Assembly: GCA_042408195.1 (NCBI GenBank)
Contig: JBHOQL010000001.1
Location: 1 to 64,000 of the forward strand
Source: SpSt-600 sp042408195
Lineage (GTDB): Bacteria; Chloroflexota; Anaerolineae; SpSt-600
Length of the DNA stretch: 64,000 bases
Reading direction: 5' to 3'
Shown here one piece after another: positions 57,636 through 64,000 of this stretch. Positions within the stretch are counted from its first letter, which is position 1. Each line of letters starts with the position of its first letter. Below the pieces are notes generated by a model that saw nothing but the letters and a program-made list of their open reading frames with translations, was not told the origin of the DNA and searched no databases. The position numbers were made by a program, and so were the translations under genes.

Positions 57636-58528
57636 CGTAGAAGGCTATCGAGGATTATGCCGAGGAAGAGAATGCCGAGGTAGGGACTCGTGACCTTGAA
57701 AGCTATCCAAGCGTTACGTGCTGTTGGCTTAACCCAGAGGTAAGCATTGACTCCCAGAAAAGCAATCCCTGGGACATAGGCCATGAGAGCATAAATGATC
57801 CCGAATTTCCCCACGAACTGAATTAAGACCGAAGAGATGAACATAAGGATCGCTGTAGAGACAATGCACCTTAGAACTTTTTTCTCGCTGGCAACCACTG
57901 GAAGCATGGGAACTCTAGCGCGAGCGTAATCATCGCGGTAACGGAGGGCAAGACTCCAGATATGGCTCGGGGTCCAGAGCACCACCAAGGCTGCCATTAA
58001 CACTGGTAAAACAGTCACGTCTCCCCGCATGGCAGCCCAGCCGAAAGCCGTCGGAGCACCACCGCTGAAAGAGCCCAGTACTATGTTCCAGGGGGTGCGG
58101 CGTTTGGAAAGCAGGCTGTAAACCACGATGTTATCAAAGAGCCCGAAGAGCATCCAGAACAAAGCCCACCCGTTCAAATAGGCCGAAAGCACTATGGCGA
58201 TAACGCTCAGGGCAAGCCCCCAGGCAAGAGCTTCCTCAGATGATAGAATCCCTTGGGGCAGAGGGCGACGGCGGGTCCGTTCCATGAGCGCATCTATATC
58301 CCTGTCAATGTAACAAGTGATCGCATTAGCCCCTGCACATCCAGCGGTTATGGCCCCAAGAGCCAATAGAAACTTTCCCCACGGAACTGTTGGCCCTGTG
58401 GCAGCTATCATTCCCCCAATAGCTGTAAACACGAGGAGCAATACGCTTGGGGGTTTGGTTACCAGGATGTACCCCTTTAACTTTGAAGCCAGGCTTAGCT
58501 TTTTAGCTTCAACCAGTTCTCTTTCCAT
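57632..58528 (-). CDS. ctaB: Heme o synthase-like prenyltransferase (CtaB/CyoE)
   Basis: This 298-residue UbiA-superfamily protein has about nine helices. The first Asp-rich motif is NAITCYIDRDIDALMERTRRRPLP and the second comes after the WTPSHIWSLALRYRDDY segment, both typical of protoheme IX farnesyltransferase. It adds a farnesyl group to heme b for heme-copper oxidases. No cytochrome oxidase subunit is nearby in the window. It overlaps the end of folK by 34 bases and slt by 4 bases. A UbiA-like menaquinone prenyltransferase is a less likely alternative. Confidence 0.88.
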   Translation of the reverse strand: MERELVEAKKLSLASKLKGYILVTKPPSVLLLVFTAIGGMIAATGPTVPWGKFLLALGAITAGCAGANAITCYIDRDIDALMERTRRRPLPQGILSSEEALAWGLALSVIAIVLSAYLNGWALFWMLFGLFDNIVVYSLLSKRRTPWNIVLGSFSGGAPTAFGWAAMRGDVTVLPVLMAALVVLWTPSHIWSLALRYRDDYARARVPMLPVVASEKKVLRCIVSTAILMFISSVLIQFVGKFGIIYALMAYVPGIAFLGVNAYLWVKPTARNAWIAFKVTSPYLGILFLGIILDSLLR

Positions 58529-58998
58529 AACCTAACCTCCGAATTGTCCTCCACTTTGGCCAGAAGCTCGGCCACGGTAAGCCCCAGCAGAGGGTGAACC
58601 AGATGGGGGGCGATTTCGGCCAGGGGGATCAACACAAAACGCCTCTTGTGCAGGCGAGGGTGGGGAATTGTGAGCCTTTCGTCGGAAAGAATTAAGTTAT
58701 TGTAGAAGAGGATATCAATGTCAACGGGCCTCGGCCCCCAGCGTACCCCTTCAATACGCCCCAGCTCTCTTTCAATGGATTTGAGGAAATCCAGAAGAGA
58801 GTGAGGGGTAAGTTCCGTTTCCCCTGCACAGACAGCATTCAGGAACCAGGGTTGCTCCAGATAGCCCACTGGCTCTGTCTCATAGAGGGAGGAAAGCTGG
58901 GATATCCGGACTCCTTCTTCAAGCTGTTCAATTGCCCTAAGGATATTGCCCTCCCGATCCCCCAGATTGGAGCCAAGGCCCAGGTAAACCTCAGCCAC
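58495..58998 (-). CDS. folK: 2-amino-4-hydroxy-6-hydroxymethyldihydropteridine diphosphokinase
   Basis: This 167-residue protein has VYLGLGSNLGDREGNI, YETEPVGYLEQPWFLNAV, RWGPRPVDIDILFY and LTIPHPRLHKRRFVLIPLAE. It transfers pyrophosphate from ATP to the pterin alcohol in folate synthesis. No folP or folB lies next to it. It shares one base with the thioredoxin-like gene before it and overlaps ctaB by 34 bases. Confidence 0.96.
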   Translation of the reverse strand: MAEVYLGLGSNLGDREGNILRAIEQLEEGVRISQLSSLYETEPVGYLEQPWFLNAVCAGETELTPHSLLDFLKSIERELGRIEGVRWGPRPVDIDILFYNNLILSDERLTIPHPRLHKRRFVLIPLAEIAPHLVHPLLGLTVAELLAKVEDNSEVRLWKENWLKLKS

Positions 58999-59504
58999 TA
59001 CTTCCTGACCCCGATCTTGCGCAAATTCTCCATAATAAAATCTTCGGGCAGAGGCCCTCCAAGAGTAACGTCTACAATTTTCCCTGAAGAGTCAATCCAA
59101 AAAGTAGTAGGTAGACCCTTAACCCCATACATGTTAGCGACATCCCCCTTCGCATCCAAAAGGATGGGGAAGGTCACACCGAGCTCTTCGACAAATTCCC
59201 TGACGACTTTAGGGGATTCGCCCACGTTTATCCCTAAAACAACCAAACCCAAAGGATTGAGCTCTTGGTAAAACTTCTGAAAAACGGGCATTTCCTCACG
59301 GCAAGGAGGGCACCAAGTAGCCCAGAAATGAAGCAGAATGGGCTTGCCCTTGAATTCTTCAAGGCTCCTATCCTGGCCTTCCAATGACGGCAAAGTAAAA
59401 GGAGGGGCCAGCCCCAGGCTCTTTTCCAATGTATCCCTCCCACTGCACCCGGCCACGAGCAAAACCACAAGTAGAGTAAAGAAAGCAAACTTGAAAGGCT
59501 TCAT
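58998..59504 (-). CDS. TlpA/ResA-like thioredoxin-fold lipoprotein
   Basis: This 168-residue protein has a lipoprotein signal (LLVVLLVAGCSG). The redoxin fold includes FTLPSLEGQDRSLEEFKGK, the active-site HFWATWCPPCREEMP (WCPPC), and cis-Pro LPTTFWIDSSGKI. Such proteins keep cytochrome c maturation or oxidase-assembly thiols reduced outside the cytoplasm, which fits with heme o synthase in the same operon. It overlaps folK by one base. Confidence 0.92.
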   Translation of the reverse strand: MKPFKFAFFTLLVVLLVAGCSGRDTLEKSLGLAPPFTLPSLEGQDRSLEEFKGKPILLHFWATWCPPCREEMPVFQKFYQELNPLGLVVLGINVGESPKVVREFVEELGVTFPILLDAKGDVANMYGVKGLPTTFWIDSSGKIVDVTLGGPLPEDFIMENLRKIGVRK

Positions 59505-59552
59505 GTCCCCACTCCGGATTGGGTGAAATTATAACCCCACCTTCTGGAGAAG

Positions 59553-60848
59553 TCAAAGACCTGCTGTTACCTTCATTTCCTCAGCCCTTAGGCGGAGCTG
59601 CTCCCTAAGCGCCCTTATATCCTTCGGTGCAAACCAGGCAGCGAACGAAAAGAAGAAAGCGCACACAAGCCAGGCCGAAACACATATAACCAGTATCGCT
59701 GTCTTGAGGTCGGCCCTGACAGCTATAATTCCCGCCATGAGGGGCGAAAGGGCAGCTCCGGCTGATTCAATAAAGTACTGGACCGCAAGAGCGGTGCTCC
59801 GCACCTCAGGCAAGGTCACATCGTAAACGGTAGAAATGACATTGGGGGCAGCAAACGGGATAAAGAGAGCGGTAAGGCAGAGCATCAACAGGAAAAGCCC
59901 CTTGGCTTCCAAAGGTATGTTCATAGTTATGAGTAACAGGACTGCACCCATTATTACCCCAAAGATGGAGACGAAAATCCTGCCCCCGACGATGCGTCGG
60001 AAGAAGAAATCCCCCAGCGCTCCGCCCACAAAGTAACCCAAAGCCAGCACCAGGACAGCTGCCACCATCGTCACCATAACCTCGCCTGAAGAATAACCTC
60101 TTTCGGTTTCAAGGTAGCGGAAGAACCAATAAGTTATGACGTTCCAGGGGAATACTCCGAAAAAGCCTTGGGTGTAGAGAAAAAGAAGGGTGGGCTTGCG
60201 GAATAGCCCTCTGGCTACCTTCCAGTCAAACTTGTAAACCTTTATTTGCTCCAGTTCTGCCAACTCCGGCTCGCTCTTGCCGCGGGGGACATCTTTTACT
60301 CCGAAGAAAATTATAGCCGCTAAAATAATACCCATCGAACCAGTCAAATAAAATACTCCTCTCCACCCCAGGACATCCCGCAAGGAGAGAGCCAGGATCA
60401 TCCCCAAGAGATAGCCAATAGGCATGGCAATTTCCAATAAGCCGTAAATTTTACCTCGGGTGTGGGGCTCGAAATAATCGGCTGTAAGGCTGTAGAGACC
60501 AGGATAACTAGAGTCATCGATCCCTGTGGATGCTCTCGTTGCCAGGAACGCTGGGTAAGAAGGAGCGAGGGCGCTGAGCCAGGTGGTTGATCCCCATATG
60601 AAGGACGCTAACGCCAGCAACTTAGGCCTCGTAAAGCGGTCATAAAGGTAACCCCAGAGGGGGTAAAAGATTGCCCCCACAACGAGGGCACCGGTGAAAA
60701 CAGCCCCCATTTGGGCCTCGTTGATCTTGAAAGTCTCCATAATCGGCGTAGTGAGAGGACCGATGAGGAGCTTGTCGGCCTGGTGCAGGAGAATAAAAGC
60801 AAAGAAAACTGCCACTATAAACCACCGGTGTTTTCCAACGATACTCAT
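59553..60848 (-). CDS. Major facilitator superfamily transporter
   Basis: This 431-residue protein has twelve hydrophobic helices and MFS loop motifs (GYLYDRFTRPKLLALASF after helix 2, and GWRGVFYLTGSMGIIL). The pattern is like organophosphate or organic-acid/proton symporters; the substrate cannot be told. The ATG overlaps the stop of the upstream alkaline-phosphatase-fold protein. A 48-base gap follows before the thioredoxin-like gene. Confidence 0.88.
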   Translation of the reverse strand: MSIVGKHRWFIVAVFFAFILLHQADKLLIGPLTTPIMETFKINEAQMGAVFTGALVVGAIFYPLWGYLYDRFTRPKLLALASFIWGSTTWLSALAPSYPAFLATRASTGIDDSSYPGLYSLTADYFEPHTRGKIYGLLEIAMPIGYLLGMILALSLRDVLGWRGVFYLTGSMGIILAAIIFFGVKDVPRGKSEPELAELEQIKVYKFDWKVARGLFRKPTLLFLYTQGFFGVFPWNVITYWFFRYLETERGYSSGEVMVTMVAAVLVLALGYFVGGALGDFFFRRIVGGRIFVSIFGVIMGAVLLLITMNIPLEAKGLFLLMLCLTALFIPFAAPNVISTVYDVTLPEVRSTALAVQYFIESAGAALSPLMAGIIAVRADLKTAILVICVSAWLVCAFFFSFAAWFAPKDIRALREQLRLRAEEMKVTAGL

Positions 60849-62425
60849 GGCTTAAACCTCTCCGTGAATTTAAGGGGGACAAAAACCCCCATCCCAGCAA
60901 AGGGCAATGGCAAAACTAAAAGGCCATTTAGGAAAAGCTGCCACAAGCCCAAAAGTTCAGTGGCGTATAGACTCAGGGGAGGGAAGAAGTAGGCAGGGAC
61001 AGCTCCGATCGCAAGGAAACTGAAAGCTACGGGGAGAGAGGTGAAGTATAAAACCCAGAGTCCATAACCGGCCAAGGCTTCTCCTATCTCTATAAGATCC
61101 CTCTCTCCTTCCAGAAAGAGCCAAAGCAGAGGTAACAGGGTTGGCACGTAAAGGGAGAGCAGGGTCCGTTTCAGGGTTGCAAAGGACGGGTCCATGTAAG
61201 CCACAGCTTCCCAAGATAAATAGGGCCATTCCCTCCGAAAAAGCCAGGCATTCATGGTGAACGAAAGCAATCCAGAAATGATGAGCACAGGGATGTAAGG
61301 CTTGCGCCTGAAAGCCAACAGTAAGGGAGGCATCAGTACCCATAGGAGTAAAAGGGGCATCCTCCTCCATCGCCCGCTGGCTATGGCCCTTGCCCTGGCC
61401 TCGTCCATGGCCTCTTCTGTCTCCATCAAAGTCAGCTTAGCAAGCTCCAAGGCCCCATAAACATTGCCAAGTTCTAAAGAATTCAAAGCCAGAGCTGAAT
61501 CGCTCCTTAAACCCTCATCGAGCCCCACGCCGATAATTTCCCTGAGGTAAGAATCGGCCAGGGTTGTACGTTGCCTGACCACTGAAACGAGCTTAGCGGC
61601 CTTGAGTTCGTCTGCAATGGAAAAAACCTGCAGAATTGGCCTTCCTCTTGTGGCGGCCGGGACTGATGAGCCTGTTATGGCGGCAAAAGTGGGGGCAATA
61701 TCTAAAATGGAGATTTCGCCATATCGCCCCGGTATTATTCCTTTACCCCACAAGGCAAAAGACGAAGGCGTAAGAAGGGCCAAGATATCCTGGGAAACAT
61801 TGAAGCGTAGAGCACCGATAAGCTCCTCAAGGAGAACCCTCTCCTCAGGGATGTGCATGAATACGAAATTCACCTGGAACAAGGAACTTAAGCGCACCCC
61901 TTCGGGAATTATCCTTGAGTAATGGGCGGGATAAGCAAAAAAGCTTGCGTACAAATCGGCGGCGGAAGCGCCCAGCAGCTCTTTCCACCAGCGAGGCCCG
62001 GAGAAGGCAACCCGCACTCCGGAATCACCCATTGCCCCAATCAGATTTTCTACCCCGATCGGGCCAGGAGTAAAATGAACTCCTACAAGCTCTAGGGGAG
62101 CACCGGTTATAAGCATGGCATAGCGGGTGTAATGCCCAGGAACTTCGGGCCATGTTGCCCGGAAATAAGCTCCCTCATTCCTCATTTCCTCGGGCAGCTG
62201 GACCTCCCCCTCAGCGAAGATGAAGAAAACCTGCCTGGCCAAGGGCCTACTGAATCCGTTATCCCCCGTCCTCCATTCGCCACCATGAGTTGAGGGCAAT
62301 TTTTGGGAAAAAGTTGGGGAAAAATTTCCTGGGAAGCCTTCTAACAATGAAAGCCATAGATGGGCAAAGTAAGAGACCAGAACGAAAAGAAACGCACTGA
62401 AAGCCAAAAATAAGCCCTTCCGCAT
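60845..62425 (-). CDS. Membrane protein with degenerate alkaline-phosphatase-fold domain
   Basis: This 526-residue protein has an N-terminal signal/anchor (FLAFSAFLFVLVSYFAHLW) and an exported domain of about 300 residues. The domain ends with the segment SILDIAPTFAAITGSSVPAA followed by TRGRPIL, the alkaline-phosphatase-superfamily C-terminal pattern. Five or six C-terminal membrane helices follow. The metal-binding start of the superfamily (DG-TR/S or similar) is not obvious, so the fold may have lost catalysis or act as a phosphoethanolamine-transferase-like protein. It lies between the lipid kinase and the MFS gene. Function is uncertain. Confidence 0.6.
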   Translation of the reverse strand: MRKGLFLAFSAFLFVLVSYFAHLWLSLLEGFPGNFSPTFSQKLPSTHGGEWRTGDNGFSRPLARQVFFIFAEGEVQLPEEMRNEGAYFRATWPEVPGHYTRYAMLITGAPLELVGVHFTPGPIGVENLIGAMGDSGVRVAFSGPRWWKELLGASAADLYASFFAYPAHYSRIIPEGVRLSSLFQVNFVFMHIPEERVLLEELIGALRFNVSQDILALLTPSSFALWGKGIIPGRYGEISILDIAPTFAAITGSSVPAATRGRPILQVFSIADELKAAKLVSVVRQRTTLADSYLREIIGVGLDEGLRSDSALALNSLELGNVYGALELAKLTLMETEEAMDEARARAIASGRWRRMPLLLLWVLMPPLLLAFRRKPYIPVLIISGLLSFTMNAWLFRREWPYLSWEAVAYMDPSFATLKRTLLSLYVPTLLPLLWLFLEGERDLIEIGEALAGYGLWVLYFTSLPVAFSFLAIGAVPAYFFPPLSLYATELLGLWQLFLNGLLVLPLPFAGMGVFVPLKFTERFKP

Positions 62426-62432
62426 TTTCGCC

Positions 62433-63338
62433 TCAGCAGAGGAAATTCACTGCATGAGGATGAATCTCGAACCTGACTGGAGCTACTCCAACAATCTCCC
62501 CCTCAGCCTCTATGAAAAGAGTGACATCAGAACTGACCTCCACACTTTGAGCTTCGTAAACCCTGACTTTAGGATGATAGATGTGGGTGCCCTTGTAGAC
62601 TTTGGGCACAAGAGAGAGAAACTCAAGTCGGCTCATATCTTCCCCTATCGCCACAAAGAATTTACCATCGCTTAATTCGGCATTGGGGGCTATGAACATC
62701 CCCCCGCCAAAGTATTTCCCTATAGCCACTACCATAAGGTAAGCTTTAAGCTCAAAGGCTAAAGAGTCAATTTTTATCCTGAAAGGCAGGCTCCTGTAAG
62801 TCATGAGGGTAATTAATAGGTTGTAGATATAAGGAATGGTCCCACCCATGAACTTGGGAGTTCGGTTGGTCCTCTCGGCCACCACCGCGTCAAAGCCCAG
62901 CCCCGCCACATTGATGAAATAGCGCTTTTCTGGTTTCCCCCCTTTAAAGCAATTTATTTCCCCAAGATCCACTTGGACGGTTTTCCCGGAGAGTATCCTT
63001 TCAAGAGCCTTTATGGGATCCCGCGGAAGCCCAAGGGAACGGGTGAAATCCGAACCAGTACCGCCCGGGATAGCCCCGAGGGTGATTTCGGAATCAATCC
63101 CATGGCGGAAAACTCCGTTAACAACCTCGTTTAAAGTGCCATCCCCTCCGAAAACCACTATGGTCCTGAACCCCTTTTCCACAGCTTCGGAAGCCAAGGC
63201 GATGGCGTGGGCTGGATATTGAGTTAGAGCAAAGGAAAAAGAAACGCCTTTGTTATTTAGAAATTCCTTAACTGCGGGCCATTTCCTCCCAACTTTGCCG
63301 TTGGCTGCTATAGGGTTAACTATTATCATCATCTCCAT
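62433..63338 (-). CDS. Diacylglycerol kinase-like lipid kinase (YegS/BmrU family)
   Basis: From ATG 63338 (AAGGAGG eight bases upstream) the protein has 301 residues. It has MIIVNPIAANGKVGRKWP, the nucleotide-binding VVFGGDGTLNEVVNGVF, LGAIPGGTGSDFTRSLGLP and GLGFDAVVAERTNR. It phosphorylates a lipid alcohol such as diacylglycerol or a long-chain base. The gene is in line between pth and the alkaline-phosphatase-fold protein, so a role in lipid-anchored envelope chemistry is plausible. Confidence 0.92.
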   Translation of the reverse strand: MEMMIIVNPIAANGKVGRKWPAVKEFLNNKGVSFSFALTQYPAHAIALASEAVEKGFRTIVVFGGDGTLNEVVNGVFRHGIDSEITLGAIPGGTGSDFTRSLGLPRDPIKALERILSGKTVQVDLGEINCFKGGKPEKRYFINVAGLGFDAVVAERTNRTPKFMGGTIPYIYNLLITLMTYRSLPFRIKIDSLAFELKAYLMVVAIGKYFGGGMFIAPNAELSDGKFFVAIGEDMSRLEFLSLVPKVYKGTHIYHPKVRVYEAQSVEVSSDVTLFIEAEGEIVGVAPVRFEIHPHAVNFLC

Positions 63339-63369
63339 TACCTGCACCTCCTTGCGTTTTTTACAAAAA

Positions 63370-63963
63370 CTAACCCTTCCGCAGGCCCGCAGTAACGTTC
63401 AAAGCGGAAAACCTCCGCAGAGCTTCCTCCGCTCCTCCCTCCACCCATCCCTCCACTATATTGATGGCCCTTTCGAAGGCCAGAGCAATAGCTGCTTTCT
63501 CTTCTTCCGAAAATTCTCCAAGAACGTAATCCACGGGGTCACCCCTTGATGGGCGGCCAATGCCAAAACGAAGCCTTGGAAAATCCTGATGGCCCAGTGC
63601 TTCGATGATAGATTGCACGCCGTGGTGACCTCCGGACCCCCCTCTCAGCCTAAACCTTACGGTTCCGAGGGGAAGATCCATATCATCATAAACCAATAAG
63701 AAGTTCGAGGGATGAACGCCCATAGATTTAATCAGAGGCTTAACCGCCTGACCGCTCAGGTTCATAAAGGTAAGGGGCTTGGCCAACACCACTTCCTGCC
63801 CCTTGATCGATCCGAAAGCCAGTTGCGCATTGAATTGGAAGCTGGAAAAAGTAATTCCATACTTCTCAGCCAAGTAATCTACAAATTGAAAGCCCACATT
63901 GTGGCGAGTCTCAGCATACAGAGGCCCTGGATTGCCGAGGCCCACTATAAGCTTGCCGGCCAT
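63370..63963 (-). CDS. pth: Peptidyl-tRNA hydrolase
   Basis: This 197-residue protein has LIVGLGNPGPLYAETRHNVGF (Asn and His of the active site), KPLTFMNLSGQAVKPL, LLVYDDMDLPLGTVR and GSGGHHGVQSII. It frees tRNA from prematurely released peptidyl-tRNA. The ATG lies 37 bases from the window edge; no promoter can be judged. It is followed 31 bases later by the lipid kinase. Confidence 0.97.
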   Translation of the reverse strand: MAGKLIVGLGNPGPLYAETRHNVGFQFVDYLAEKYGITFSSFQFNAQLAFGSIKGQEVVLAKPLTFMNLSGQAVKPLIKSMGVHPSNFLLVYDDMDLPLGTVRFRLRGGSGGHHGVQSIIEALGHQDFPRLRFGIGRPSRGDPVDYVLGEFSEEEKAAIALAFERAINIVEGWVEGGAEEALRRFSALNVTAGLRKG

Positions 63964-64000
63964 AAGCCTCTAAAACCTCCGGATCAGACGTATTAGGGTG

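Overview
The window is a gene-dense piece of a bacterial chromosome with moderate-to-high GC. Its best fit is the phylum Chloroflexota, Anaerolineae-like and probably thermophilic; this is inferred from gene content, not proven. The supporting signs are a division/cell-wall (dcw) cluster opening with mraZ, paired deoxynucleoside kinases, DUF2344, DUF512, DUF523 and DUF166 proteins, multicopy Hdr-like flavoproteins, and glycosidase-like proteins joined to O-antigen ligase domains. Coding is tight, with many 1-86 base overlaps, and genes lie in long directional runs.

Layout. 1-1.7 kb (+): the tail of a surface-type protein and a TolB-like propeller protein. 1.7-6.7 kb (-): two radical SAM proteins, a YvcK-like regulator, GAPDH and a TtcA-like tRNA thiolase, driven by a near-consensus promoter. 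6.9-13.6 kb (+): tRNA-Arg(TCT), two deoxynucleoside kinases, signal peptidase I, DeoC, DUF2344, an LGFP-repeat glycosidase, an HlyD-type adaptor and RdgB, which looks like a nucleotide salvage and sanitation operon with passengers. 13.8-20.7 kb (mostly -): DUF166, an IscU-DUF59 fusion, a GNAT protein (+), an M20 hydrolase, a 968-residue glycosidase/O-antigen-ligase fusion, and PstS. 20.7-21.8 kb is a 1.1-kb stretch with no convincing gene.

21.7-31.0 kb (+) is the most unusual part: one operon encoding MvhD, an FrhB/FdhB-like iron-sulfur protein, an HdrA carrying an inserted GltD/NfnB-type NADPH domain, an HdrCB (HdrD-like) protein, a second HdrA, EtfB and EtfA. The two HdrA copies lack different parts. 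The operon has a leader hairpin resembling a transcription attenuator and a strong terminator. I read it as a soluble electron-bifurcating or confurcating complex joining NADPH, ETF, a flavin partner and a disulfide reductase-like module. After it lies a 3-copy, about 150-bp structured repeat.

31.6-37.5 kb (-): DUF512, a glycosyltransferase, RpiB, an M48 protease, DUF523 and an O-antigen ligase. 37.6-54.4 kb (+): mraZ-rsmH-ftsL-ftsI-murF-mraY-murD-ftsW-murG-cvpA-murC-murB-ddl-ftsQ-ftsA-ftsZ, with no murE, a CvpA gene inserted, and a three-repeat MraZ operator. 54.4-64 kb (-): an SDR epimerase, a TPR lytic transglycosylase, heme o synthase, FolK, a TlpA-like lipoprotein, an MFS transporter, an alkaline-phosphatase-fold membrane protein, a lipid kinase and peptidyl-tRNA hydrolase.
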